Under the pieces are notes generated by a model. That model did not search any database, was not told the origin of the DNA, and saw nothing but the letters and a program-made list of their open reading frames with translations. Positions 44,079 through 52,787 of a stretch of DNA of 64,000 nucleotides are shown one piece after another (the first letter of the stretch is position 1; each line of letters begins with the position of its first letter). This stretch comes from Streptomyces sp. NBC_00154. Lineage in GTDB: Bacteria > Actinomycetota > Actinomycetes > Streptomycetales > Streptomycetaceae. A program made the translations under genes and the position numbers. The DNA lies in the NCBI RefSeq assembly GCF_026342835.1, contig NZ_JAPEMI010000001.1:1680501-1744500 (forward strand), read 5' to 3'.

Positions 44079-45077
44079 CTATTCCGTCAGCAGTTTCGCC
44101 TCGGTCCCGGGGTCCAGCCCCACCACCGGGCGGTCCGGCCGCTGCGGTGCCTCGCCGCCCAGCTCGCACAGCCAGTCCCAGGTGTCGGTGACCGTCTCCC
44201 CCACCGGCCGGCAGTGCAGTCCGGCCGCGTATGCCTTGCTGACGTCACCGCGGTGCATGGTGTCGTGCAGCTCGCCCGGCGGCAGCCAGACCGGCAGGTC
44301 GGTCCACGGCTCCACGCCCGCCGCGAGGATCTTCTCGGTGGCCGTCCAGCGCAGCACGGCGTCGGAGCCGGTGGCGCGTACACAGGCGTCCAGCAGCTCG
44401 CCCATGGTGGCGTGCCCCGGCCGGCTGACCAGGTTGTACGGTCCGTGCAGGCCGCGATCCGCCGCGTCCAGCAGCCAGTTCGCGAGGTCGCGGGCGTCGA
44501 TGTACTGCAGTGGGGTGTCCGGGGTGCCCGGGGCCATCACGGGTCCACCGCGGGCGATCCGTCGCAGCCACCACGGCAGCCTGCCGATGTTCTCCCACGG
44601 GCCGAGGATCAGTCCGGCGCGGGCCAGCAGGGCGCGGTCGCCGAAGGCATCGAGCGCGGCCAGTTCGCCACCGCGTTTGGCCAACGGGTACGAGACCTCC
44701 GCCCCGGCGTCCAGCGAGGCGCCGGTCACCAGCGGTCCGTCCTCGGGCAGTCCGGCCGGGGCCGGGTACGCGTACACCGAACGGCTGGAGACGTACACGT
44801 ACCGCCCGGCCCGGTCCGCGAGCAGCCGGGCCGCGTCCCGCACCGCCGAGGGCGCGCCGCTCCAGGTGTCGACGACCAGGTCCCAGCCGCCCTGCCCCGC
44901 GGCGGCGAGCGCTGCGAGGCCGTCGGCGGTGGTGCGGTCGCCGAACAGCTCGGTGGTGCCCGGCGGGGGTGAGTGGTGGCCGCGGTGGAACACCGTGACG
45001 TGCCGGTCCCGCGCGAGCGCCGCCTCGGTGACGGCGCGTCCGACGAATTCCGTACCGCCCAGGATCAGAAGCCTCAT
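44079..45077 (-). CDS. NAD-dependent epimerase/dehydratase family protein
   Basis: 332 residues. Begins MRLLILGGTEFVGRAVTEAA with the GxxGxxG-type Rossmann site; Ser/Tyr region YVSSRSVYAYPAP has the expected catalytic strand but the YxxxK is shifted (SYPLAKRGGE). Extended-SDR, close to the reductases annotated as nucleoside-diphosphate-sugar epimerases. No sugar-biosynthesis neighbours, so the substrate is open. Divergent from the truncated haemoglobin. Confidence 0.87.
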   Translation of the reverse strand: MRLLILGGTEFVGRAVTEAALARDRHVTVFHRGHHSPPPGTTELFGDRTTADGLAALAAAGQGGWDLVVDTWSGAPSAVRDAARLLADRAGRYVYVSSRSVYAYPAPAGLPEDGPLVTGASLDAGAEVSYPLAKRGGELAALDAFGDRALLARAGLILGPWENIGRLPWWLRRIARGGPVMAPGTPDTPLQYIDARDLANWLLDAADRGLHGPYNLVSRPGHATMGELLDACVRATGSDAVLRWTATEKILAAGVEPWTDLPVWLPPGELHDTMHRGDVSKAYAAGLHCRPVGETVTDTWDWLCELGGEAPQRPDRPVVGLDPGTEAKLLTE

Positions 45078-45303
45078 GGGCCGACTCTGCCCGCGGGCAG
45101 GGCGGTTGGGAACAGTTCCTCGCTCTGGGCGGAATCGGACACGCCGGTGGTCGCGGTACGCCGCAGGGAACCATGGCGGGAGGGCTGAAGCTGTGCCCCC
45201 GCTTGATCCGCCGGCAGCGAACTGTCCCGGCGGGCCGCTCCCCCGGGTGGATGCTGGGCCCAGCGGCCCGGGGCGGACCGGGTCCAGCCATGGAGGTAGC
45301 CGC

Positions 45304-45759
45304 GTGAGCGAGCGTCCGGAAACGCTGTACAAGGCCATCGGCGGTATCGACGTACTGCGCCGGCTGAGCAGCACCTTCTACGACAGGACGCTGGCGGATC
45401 CGCTGCTCGCCCCTGTTTTCGCGGACTTCACTCCGACCCATATCGAACATGTCACCGTGTGGCTGGCCGAGATCTTCGACGGGCCCGCCGACTACACCGG
45501 GAAGCTCGGGGGCCATCAGTCCCTGTTGCGTTCCCATCTCGGGCTGTCGATCACCGAGCCGCAGCGGCTGCGCTGGATGGAGCTGATGGCAGCCGCCGTC
45601 GACGAGGAGCTGCCGGACGACGAGCTGCTGCGCCGCCGAGTGCTGGAGTACTTCGACTGGGGCACCAGGATCGCGCGCGATGTCTCGGCGTCCCCGGCCG
45701 GCGCGGACCTCGGTGATCCGGGGCCGACGCCACGCTGGGGCTGGGAGGGCCTGCGCTGA
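45304..45759 (+). CDS. Group II truncated haemoglobin family protein
   Basis: 151 residues from GTG with GGAGG upstream. LYKAIGGIDVLRRLSSTFYD and the proximal-His helix region SLLRSHLGLSITEPQRLRWM fit the 2-over-2 globin fold (TrHbO-like). The end carries an extra Pro/Trp tail (TPRWGWEGLR). Probably binds O2 or NO; it may act with the flavohaemoglobin at 50.8 kb, which is inference from shared chemistry. Confidence 0.88.
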   Translation: MSERPETLYKAIGGIDVLRRLSSTFYDRTLADPLLAPVFADFTPTHIEHVTVWLAEIFDGPADYTGKLGGHQSLLRSHLGLSITEPQRLRWMELMAAAVDEELPDDELLRRRVLEYFDWGTRIARDVSASPAGADLGDPGPTPRWGWEGLR

Positions 45760-45844
45760 CGGCCGGCGCGCGCATGACCGCTACGCGCTGCCGAGTTCGG
45801 TACGGACCCGGTCCAGCAGCTCGTCCTGTGTGTCTTCGGGGACC

Positions 45845-46516
45845 TCAGGCGAGTTCGAGCGGGAACGCGCCCCGGTGACCGGTGCCCGCACCCTCCGCCG
45901 GACGGGCCTCGAACTCGCGGCAGCTCCAGATCTCCTGGACGAACCCGGTCCGCCGGTCCCACAGATCGAGCACATCGTCCTCGCCCGCCGCCCCGCGGTA
46001 CGCGTCCTTCGCTCCCCGGAAACAGGCAAGGCCGCCGGAGAGTCCACGGTCGGTCGTCGCCGGGAAGTAGTCCGAGAACGCGCAGGCGATGCACGACTGC
46101 AGACGGACTCCGGGCGGGAGGGAGCGCTGGATCATGGCGAGCGCGGTGGCGAAGTCGCACTCGGCCCGGCGCGACCCGTAGACCGCGCCGCCGAAGTGCA
46201 GTTCCAGATGGAGATCGGCGTCCGGGCGGCGCAGCGACAACAGGCAGCCGAGCGTGGCCTGGTGAACCGTGCCGTCCGCGACGACCGGAAGCGGCAGGTC
46301 CCACTCCAGCACGCAATCGGTGAGCGCGCCGTCCGCCAGGGCGAACATTCCGCTCTCCGGCGGCATGCCGGCCACCGGAGCGAGGTCGTCGAAGCTTTCG
46401 CCCTCGAAGTCGACGCCCCTGATCCGGATCCGGAGTAGCTGTCCATCGGTGGTGAGGATGACAGCCTCGGAACCTTGCCGGTCCCGGTACCACCCTGCCC
46501 ATGACTCGTCTGTCAT
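45845..46516 (-). CDS. Conserved hypothetical protein (DUF6304-like)
   Basis: 223 residues from the ATG; a GTG lies 6 nt upstream. SWAGWYRDRQGSEAVILTTD and LLRIRIRGVDFEG suggest the DUF6304 family, by memory. Three cysteines sit in LQSCIACAFSDY and FVQEIWSCREF, possibly a metal site. No membrane segment. Convergent with the globin gene. Confidence 0.7.
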   Translation of the reverse strand: MTDESWAGWYRDRQGSEAVILTTDGQLLRIRIRGVDFEGESFDDLAPVAGMPPESGMFALADGALTDCVLEWDLPLPVVADGTVHQATLGCLLSLRRPDADLHLELHFGGAVYGSRRAECDFATALAMIQRSLPPGVRLQSCIACAFSDYFPATTDRGLSGGLACFRGAKDAYRGAAGEDDVLDLWDRRTGFVQEIWSCREFEARPAEGAGTGHRGAFPLELA

Positions 46517-46599
46517 GGGCACGGACTGTAGCCCGTGCCCATCGCCGTCCCCCGGGCGCCCTCCACTTCACCGTTGCGGGCGTCGCGGGCGCCGTGCCC

Positions 46600-47196
46600 T
46601 CAGCCGACCTGCGGCTCCCGCCACATGGGCCACATCGAGGGACCCTCCGGGAGTTCGACGGTCGTGCCCATGAAGGTGAAGCCCAGCCGTTCGTAGAGCC
46701 GGCGGCTGCGCGCGCTGCTCGCCTCCAGGTAGGCGGGGACGCCCTCGCGGTCGCAGCGCTCCAGCACATCGGCGATCAGGGCCGCACCGATCCCCTCCCC
46801 CTGACGGTCCGGGGACACCCCGATCATGAGCAGATACTCATGGGCCCTGTCGTGCGGGTGGATCGCGCCCGTGAGCCTCCCCACCAGCTCGGCCCGCTCG
46901 TTGTCGGGGTCCGCGGTCGCCCGCATCAGGGCAGGGGTGGTGTCCTCCTCCGTGGGTGCGCCCGCGGGCACGGGCAGCCACAGGGCCACGGCCGTGCCGT
47001 CCTCCAGCAGGTCGATACGGCCTTCGGCGAGCGTGACGTCGACGAAGACGCCGAGGAACTTTCCGTGCACGGCCCGGCGGTGCGCCTCCTCCGGGAAGAC
47101 CCAGCTGCTGACCGGGTCGTGGTGGAACGCCTCGTCCAGGAGCCGCACCACCTGTTCCCGGTCTTCCGCTTCCGCCTGCCGTATCCGTACGCCCAT
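46600..47196 (-). CDS. GNAT-family N-acetyltransferase
   Basis: 198 residues from MGVRIRQAEAEDREQV, chosen for its GGGAG site (another ATG at 47229). Acetyl-CoA motif A is IGVSPDRQGEGIGAALI, followed by AYLEASSARSRRLYERLGF typical of motif B. Substrate unknown. Confidence 0.9.
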   Translation of the reverse strand: MGVRIRQAEAEDREQVVRLLDEAFHHDPVSSWVFPEEAHRRAVHGKFLGVFVDVTLAEGRIDLLEDGTAVALWLPVPAGAPTEEDTTPALMRATADPDNERAELVGRLTGAIHPHDRAHEYLLMIGVSPDRQGEGIGAALIADVLERCDREGVPAYLEASSARSRRLYERLGFTFMGTTVELPEGPSMWPMWREPQVG

Positions 47197-47354
47197 GTCC
47201 GGCTCCCGCTCTCGCTCGTACCACCTCAACCGACGTACAGGATCTTAGAGTTGATGCCGTACGGGTCCGGCGGGAGCCGGTCGCTCCCCTGCCCTCCTCT
47301 CTGTCCCGGCGCGTCCGGCGGGTGACGGCCACTTCCTCTTCCTCCTCTCCTCCT

Positions 47355-48407
47355 TCAGTGGGTCCGGCGGGTGACGAACTCCGCCAGGGCGAGCAGATCG
47401 CCCGCCGCCGCCAGGTCTGGCACCGCCCGGGAGAGATGGTGGACCGCGCGGGCCATCCGGTCCGCCGCGCCGGCCTGCGCCCAGTCCCGGCCGCCGGCCC
47501 GGTCGACCGCGTCGGCGGCTCGGCTCACCTCGCCGGGTGTGCGCATGGAACCCCGGTAGAGCGCGGCGAGTTCGGCCGCTGCCGGGGTGTGGGAGGTCAG
47601 CGCGGCGACCACCGGCAGGGACTTCTTGTGGGCGGTCAGATCCGCCCCGACCGGCTTCCCGGTCTGCACCGGGTCCCCCCAGATGCCGATCAGATCGTCG
47701 ATGAGCTGGAAGGCGAGGCCCGCCTCCCGGCCGAATCCGTCCATCGCGCCGACCGCCCGCTCCTCCACGCCGGCGTACAGCGCACCGAGCGCACAGGCGC
47801 AGCCGAGGAGGGCGCCGGTCTTGGCGGTGGCCATGGCGAGACACTCGTCGAGCGAGACCTCGTCGGGGCCGCGTTCCTCGAAGGAGCAGTCGGCCTGCTG
47901 TCCCGCGCACAGCTCGATGACGCAGTTCGCGAGCCGGGTCGAGGCGCGCGCCGACGCAGGGCGGGTGTCCTCGGCGAGCAGCCGGTGAGCCAGGGCGAGC
48001 ATGGCGTCGCCCGCGATGACGGCGGCCGGGACGCCGAACACCGTCCAGGCCGTGGGCCGGTGTCTGCGGGTCCGGTCCTCGTCGATGACGTCGTCGTGCA
48101 GGAGGCTGAAGTTGTGGACCAGCTCCACGGCCACGGCTGCCCGCACCGCCTGCTCCGCGTCGCCGCCCACCGCCCGGGTCGCGGCAAGGACGAGTGCGGG
48201 CCTGATCGCCTTGCCGGCCTGCCCCGCGGTCGGAGTGCCGTCGGCGTGCTCCCAGCCGAAGTGATACATCGCGACACGCCGGATGGATCCGGGCAGCGAC
48301 TCGACCGCGGCTCGAAGCTGCGGATCGACGAGACTCCGGGTGCGCTCCAGGAGCGCCAGGGCCTCATGGCCCTCGGCGGTGGCGGTGTCCGTACTGATCA
48401 TGGTCAC
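47355..48407 (-). CDS. Polyprenyl transferase, cargo-type partner of the family 2 encapsulin
   Basis: 350 residues; GTG at 48407 and ATG at 48401 are both possible behind GGGAG. Trans-prenyltransferase fold: first Asp-rich motif LLHDDVIDED, second LIDDLIGIWGD, and the substrate-binding KAIRPAL. It makes isoprenoid diphosphates of undefined chain length. It sits 268 nt downstream of the encapsulin shell gene, the layout known for family 2B encapsulins that enclose a polyprenyl transferase. Only about 15 residues precede the folded domain, so a long N-terminal targeting tail is missing here. Confidence 0.9.
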   Translation of the reverse strand: MTMISTDTATAEGHEALALLERTRSLVDPQLRAAVESLPGSIRRVAMYHFGWEHADGTPTAGQAGKAIRPALVLAATRAVGGDAEQAVRAAVAVELVHNFSLLHDDVIDEDRTRRHRPTAWTVFGVPAAVIAGDAMLALAHRLLAEDTRPASARASTRLANCVIELCAGQQADCSFEERGPDEVSLDECLAMATAKTGALLGCACALGALYAGVEERAVGAMDGFGREAGLAFQLIDDLIGIWGDPVQTGKPVGADLTAHKKSLPVVAALTSHTPAAAELAALYRGSMRTPGEVSRAADAVDRAGGRDWAQAGAADRMARAVHHLSRAVPDLAAAGDLLALAEFVTRRTH

Positions 48408-48675
48408 AGTGGCTCCCTCAGGTCACCCGGGTCCGGAGCAACCCGGCCGGGGCGTCGGTGGTGCGGTGAGCGTTTTCCACGAGGCAGCGCCACAGGTCAC
48501 TCGGCCCATGGGCCACCCCCGCGGGGGTGGCCCAGGCCCGTCCGAGCGAACAAGGCCGGGCCGCCGGTCGCGGGCCGGGCCGGAGACAGCCGGCCCGGGG
48601 CGCCCCGGATCGGCGGCCTGCGGGCCGGGGGTGGCGGGTGGGACCCGGACGGGGCAGGTCCGGGTCCCACGGACC
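48408..48675. other. Gap between encapsulin and prenyltransferase with perfect 24-nt palindrome
   Basis: No gene seen. GGGCCACCCCC (48510-48520) and GGGGGTGGCCC (48523-48533) form a full palindrome with GC centre. It could end the shell transcript and so set shell-to-cargo ratio, or separate two promoters. Confidence 0.55.
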
Positions 48676-50082
48676 TCAGCGCCAGCGGCTGACCTCGACG
48701 TTCTCCAGGACCCCGAGGGCGTCCGGCACCAGCACGGCCGCCGAGTAGTAGGCCGTCACCAGGTAGGAGATGATCGCCTGCTCGTCGATACCCATGAAGC
48801 GGACCGAGAGGCTCGGCTCGATCTCGTCGGGGATGCCGGTCTGCTGGAGCCCGATGACCCCCTGCTCGGCCTCGCCGGTTCGCATGCAGATGATCGACGT
48901 GGTGCGGGCGTCGGTGACCGGGATCTTGTTGGACGGGAAGATCGGTACACCGCGCCAGGCGGGCACATGGTGGCCGCCGATCTCCACGCTCTCCGGCACC
49001 AGCCCGCGCCTGCTGCACTCGCGGCCGAACGCGGCGATGGCCCGCGGGTGGGCGAGGAACAGCTTCGATCCGCGGCGGCGCGACAGCAGTTCGTCCATGT
49101 CGTCGGGGCTGGGCACGCCGTCGTGCGGCTGGAGGCGCTGGTCGTAGTCGCAGTTGTTGAGGAGACCGAACTCCCGGTTGTTGATGAGCTCGTGCTCCTG
49201 GCGCTCGCGGAGCGCCTCGACCGTGAGCCGCAACTGCTGCTCGGTCTGGTTCATCGGTTGGTTGTAGAGGTCGGCGACCCTGCTGTGGACCTTCAGCACG
49301 GTCTGCGCGACGCTCAACTCGTACTCGCGCGGCGCCGATTCGTAGTCGACGAACGTGTGCGGGACGACGGCCTCGCCGACATGGCCGGCGGAGAGGTCGA
49401 TCTCCGCCTCGCCGTACTTGTTGGTGCGCTGGTGCGGGATGTTGAGCAGCCCGGCGAGATGCGCACGGAGCGAGTCCGCCCGCTCGGCGAGGTTGAGCAC
49501 ATCCGCCCGCCTCAGCGTGAGCACCGTGCACGCGGTGACGGCGCGGGCCGTGTACTCCCAGACTGCGTCGCCCTCGATCAAGGAGTGGTCGCCGAAGTAC
49601 GCCCCGTCGGCGTGCACCCCGAGCACCGCCTCGTCGCCGTAGGGGCCGGTGCCGACCTTCTCGACCTTGCCGTGCGCCAGCAGGAAGACCCGGTCCGCGG
49701 ACTCCCCGGAGGCGGCGATCACCTGCCCCGCGGCGATCTCGCGCTGCTCGCACCGCCGGGCCAGCTCGGCGAGCACCTCCTCGTCGCCGAAGTCCCGCAG
49801 GGCGGGCAGTTCACCGAGCTCCGCGGGGATCACCGTGACCCGGTCACCGGTCTGCACGAACGTCACCCGGCCGTCTCCGACCGAGTAGCTCAGCCGGCGG
49901 TTCACCCGGTATGTGCCGCCCTGCACCTGCACCCATGGAAGCATGCGCAGCAGCCACCGCGAGGTGATCTCCTGCATCTGCGGAGCGGACTTGGTGGTCG
50001 TCGCGAGGTTCCGCGCAGCCGCCGTGCCCAGACTCTGCTGCGGCGGTGTCTGCGTGTTCTGAACCTCTTCACCAACGGACAT
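48676..50082 (-). CDS. Family 2B encapsulin nanocompartment shell protein
   Basis: 468 residues. HK97-type shell protein of the cyclic-nucleotide-binding class: N-terminal arm with [20 protein letters not shown], an inserted cNMP-binding domain at about 95-215 ([38 protein letters not shown]), and the P/A-domain part ([40 protein letters not shown]). Many copies assemble into an icosahedral shell in the cytosol. ATG with GAGAGGA upstream. Its partner enzyme follows downstream. Ligand binding by the inserted domain is unproven for this class. Confidence 0.93.
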   Translation of the reverse strand: MSVGEEVQNTQTPPQQSLGTAAARNLATTTKSAPQMQEITSRWLLRMLPWVQVQGGTYRVNRRLSYSVGDGRVTFVQTGDRVTVIPAELGELPALRDFGDEEVLAELARRCEQREIAAGQVIAASGESADRVFLLAHGKVEKVGTGPYGDEAVLGVHADGAYFGDHSLIEGDAVWEYTARAVTACTVLTLRRADVLNLAERADSLRAHLAGLLNIPHQRTNKYGEAEIDLSAGHVGEAVVPHTFVDYESAPREYELSVAQTVLKVHSRVADLYNQPMNQTEQQLRLTVEALRERQEHELINNREFGLLNNCDYDQRLQPHDGVPSPDDMDELLSRRRGSKLFLAHPRAIAAFGRECSRRGLVPESVEIGGHHVPAWRGVPIFPSNKIPVTDARTTSIICMRTGEAEQGVIGLQQTGIPDEIEPSLSVRFMGIDEQAIISYLVTAYYSAAVLVPDALGVLENVEVSRWR

Positions 50083-50221
50083 CTGACGTCCTCTCGATCA
50101 TCGGCTGACCTGCGAGAAGAAGCCTTTCAGCGTGGGGACGCAGCACGCTATTACACAAAAGAGTGTGACTAATCGGTCTTTGGGCTGGGCACGACGCCGA
50201 GCGATGTCCACACCGATTCTT

Positions 50222-50244
50222 AATTTGCATCCTTAATGCAAGTT
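50222..50244. promoter_or_regulatory. nsrR: NsrR-like inverted repeat upstream of nsrR
   Basis: Bases AATTTGCATCC-T-TAATGCAAGTT: 11-nt arms about one centre base, 8 of 11 matching, 16 nt before the ATG. It fits the NsrR site architecture and would give autorepression. Confidence 0.65.
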
Positions 50245-50260
50245 ATCTACGCTGACCACC

Positions 50261-50710
50261 ATGCGGCTGACGAGATTCACCGACGTGGCGCTGCGCGTAC
50301 TGATGCGCCTCGCCGTCGTGGAGAACGAGGACCCGCCGACCACCCGGGAGGTGGCGGCGACCATGCAGGTGCCTTACACCCACACCGCCAAGGTGGTCGC
50401 CCGGCTGCAGCACCTCGGCCTGATCGAGGCGCGGCGGGGCCGCGGCGGCGGACTCACCCTCACCGCAGCCGGCCGGTCCGCCTCGATCGGCGGACTCGTC
50501 CGCGAGCTCGAAGGGCCCGGCGATGTCGTCGAGTGCGAGGGCAGCACCCCCTGCCCGCTGCGCTCGGCCTGTCGGCTGCGCGGCGCCCTGCGCCGGGCGG
50601 AGGAGGCCTTCTACGCCTCGCTCGATCCGATCACCGTCGCCGAACTCGTCACTTCCCCCACCGGTCCCCTGCTGATCGGCATCAGCAGTGGCCGCCCTGC
50701 CGCCGACTGA
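50261..50710 (+). CDS. nsrR: Rrf2-family nitric-oxide sensor repressor NsrR
   Basis: 149 residues. Winged helix MRLTRFTDVALRVLMRLAVV with HTH TREVAATMQVPYTHTAKVV, wing RRGRGGGLTL, and three Fe-S cysteines at 92, 98 and 104 (ECEGSTPCPLRSAC). That spacing is the NsrR type. NO destroys the cluster and frees the operator. It lies directly upstream of the flavohaemoglobin gene, its usual target, with a site before each gene. Confidence 0.93.
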   Translation: MRLTRFTDVALRVLMRLAVVENEDPPTTREVAATMQVPYTHTAKVVARLQHLGLIEARRGRGGGLTLTAAGRSASIGGLVRELEGPGDVVECEGSTPCPLRSACRLRGALRRAEEAFYASLDPITVAELVTSPTGPLLIGISSGRPAAD

Positions 50711-50748
50711 ACCACCACATCCCCACCGGGCGGTTTCCGCTGCCCAAA

Positions 50749-50771
50749 AATACGAATCTCAGATACCAATT
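50749..50771. promoter_or_regulatory. hmpA: NsrR-like inverted repeat upstream of hmp
   Basis: AATACGAATCT-C-AGATACCAATT, 11-nt arms, 7 of 11 matching, 21 nt before the hmp ATG. Similar in length and composition to the nsrR site and to known Streptomyces hmpA sites. Confidence 0.65.
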
Positions 50772-50792
50772 CAACCCCGAGGAGTCAGCCCG

Positions 50793-51989
50793 ATGCTCTC
50801 CGAGCCGTCGACCGCCACCGTCCGTGCCACCCTCCCCGCCGTCGGCGCGGCCATCGGCGACATCGCCGATCTCTTCTACCGGAAGCTGTTCGACGCCCAC
50901 CCCGAGCTGCTGCGCGACCTCTTCAACCGCGGCAACCAGTCGTCCGGCGCCCAGCGCCAGGCCCTCGCGGGGTCCATCGCCGCCTTCGCGACCCAGCTGG
51001 TCGAGCACCCGGACACCCGCCCCGACGTGATGCTCGGCCGGATCGCCCACAAGCACGCCTCGCTCGGCGTGACCGCCGCGCAGTACGACGTCGTGCACAC
51101 CCATCTCTTCGCCGCCATCGCCGAAGTGCTCGGCGATGCGGTCACTCCGGAGGTCGCGGCCGCCTGGGACGAGGTGTACTGGCTGATGGCCAACGCCCTG
51201 ATCGCCATCGAGGACCGGCTGTACGCGCAGCAGGGGGTGGCCGCCGGTGACGTCTGGCGCGCGTGGGAGGTGACCGCCCGGACCGAGGAGACCGCGGATG
51301 TGGCCACCTTCCAGCTCCGCCCGGCCGACGGCGCCCCTGCCCCCGCCTTCCGCCCCGGCCAGTACGTCTCCGTTCAGGTGGAACTCCCCGACGGGGCACG
51401 CCAGATACGCCAGTACAGCCTTTCCTCGGCCCCGGACTCGCCGGTCCGTTCCATCACCGTCAAGCGGGTGCACGGCGGCGGCTCGCCCGACGGCGAGGTC
51501 TCGGCGCACCTGCACGCCCGCACCCGGGCGGGCGACCGGCTGCGTGTCTCCGCCCCCTACGGCGACCTCGTCCTCGACGCCGTCGACGCCCCCCTGCTGC
51601 TGGCCTCCGCGGGTATCGGCTGCACCCCGATGCTGTCGATGCTGGACCATCTCGCGGCCACCGGCCACCGTGCGCCGGTCACCGTCGTGCACGGCGACCG
51701 CTCCCCCGCCGACCACGCCCTGCGCATCGACCACGAGCGGCTCACCGACAAACTCCCGGACGCCGCGGCGCACTTCTGGTACGAGAACCCGGAGCCCGGC
51801 CACCCGGCCGACCGCACCGGTCTGGTCGATCTGAGCGGCCTCACGGTCCCGTCGGGCACGCACGCGTACCTCTGCGGTCCGCTGCCCTTCATGCGGGCCG
51901 TCCGCACCCAGTTGCTGGCCAAGGGCGTCCCGGCGGCCGACATCCACTACGAGGTGTTCGGCCCCGATCTGTGGCTCGCCCAGGACTGA
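50793..51989 (+). CDS. hmpA: Flavohaemoglobin / NO dioxygenase
   Basis: 398 residues; GAGGAG ribosome site. Globin domain 1-140 with proximal His in IAHKHASLGV, then a ferredoxin-reductase-type FAD domain (RQYSLSSAPD) and NAD domain (LLLASAGIGCTPMLSML; YLCGPLPFMRAV). Converts NO and O2 to nitrate. Divergent from the encapsulin and just after nsrR, so expression follows nitrosative stress. Confidence 0.95.
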   Translation: MLSEPSTATVRATLPAVGAAIGDIADLFYRKLFDAHPELLRDLFNRGNQSSGAQRQALAGSIAAFATQLVEHPDTRPDVMLGRIAHKHASLGVTAAQYDVVHTHLFAAIAEVLGDAVTPEVAAAWDEVYWLMANALIAIEDRLYAQQGVAAGDVWRAWEVTARTEETADVATFQLRPADGAPAPAFRPGQYVSVQVELPDGARQIRQYSLSSAPDSPVRSITVKRVHGGGSPDGEVSAHLHARTRAGDRLRVSAPYGDLVLDAVDAPLLLASAGIGCTPMLSMLDHLAATGHRAPVTVVHGDRSPADHALRIDHERLTDKLPDAAAHFWYENPEPGHPADRTGLVDLSGLTVPSGTHAYLCGPLPFMRAVRTQLLAKGVPAADIHYEVFGPDLWLAQD

Positions 51990-52128
51990 ACCTCACCGGA
52001 TGCTCGCGGGATTGACCGGATCTGCTCGCACACCGCCCGAACAACGCACCGGGGGATGGCCCGGAACACAGCGCTCCGATACAAGCGGTGTACGGACTCA
52101 CTCCCCCCACGTCCCGAAGGAGTCGGCC

Positions 52129-52719
52129 ATGTCCACCCCCATGTCCGCGAGCGCCTTCCTCGAAGCCCTCAGGAACGAAGGACTCACCGTCGTCCAGGTA
52201 GGCGACTGGCGTACGCACAACCGCAATCACAAGGGCCCCTGGGGCCCCGTGAACGGCGTGATGATCCACCACACGGTCACCAGCGGTACTGCGGCCACCG
52301 TCCGGATCTGCCGCGACGGCTACCCGGAGCTGCCCGGCCCGCTGTGTCACGGCGTGATCGCCAAGGACGGCCGGATCCACCTCGTCGGTTACGGCCGCAC
52401 CAACCACGCCGGCCTCGGCGACGACGACGTCCTGCGCGCCGTCGTCGCCGAGAAGCGCCTCCCGCCGGACAACGAGGCCAACACCGACGGCAACAAGCAC
52501 TTCTACGGTTTCGAGTGCGAGAACCTCGGCGACGGCAAGGACCCCTGGCCCGACGCCCAGCTCGAAGCCGTCGAGAAGGCCGCCGCCGCAGTCTGCCGCC
52601 ATCACGGCTGGACGTCCCGCTCGGTCATCGGCCACAAGGAGTGGCAGCCCGGGAAGGTCGACCCGCGCGGCTTCACGATGGAGTCCATGCGCACCCGGAT
52701 ACACGACCGGCTGAAGTAG
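52129..52719 (+). CDS. N-acetylmuramoyl-L-alanine amidase (Amidase_2/PGRP fold)
   Basis: 196 residues; GAAGGAG site. Zinc amidase with His in VMIHHTVTSG, the YGFECEN strand and C-terminal His in SVIGHKEWQPGKVDPRG. No signal peptide, which is unusual for a cell-wall enzyme; similar proteins occur in phage tails and lysis cassettes, but no other phage genes are near. Likely a single-domain peptidoglycan amidase with another export route or a cytosolic murein-fragment role. Confidence 0.9.
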   Translation: MSTPMSASAFLEALRNEGLTVVQVGDWRTHNRNHKGPWGPVNGVMIHHTVTSGTAATVRICRDGYPELPGPLCHGVIAKDGRIHLVGYGRTNHAGLGDDDVLRAVVAEKRLPPDNEANTDGNKHFYGFECENLGDGKDPWPDAQLEAVEKAAAAVCRHHGWTSRSVIGHKEWQPGKVDPRGFTMESMRTRIHDRLK

Positions 52720-52787
52720 CCGCACGCCCGCACCCACGCCACCAGGGCGACGGGGGGCCGACCGGCAGACCGGGCGACAATGGGCGC

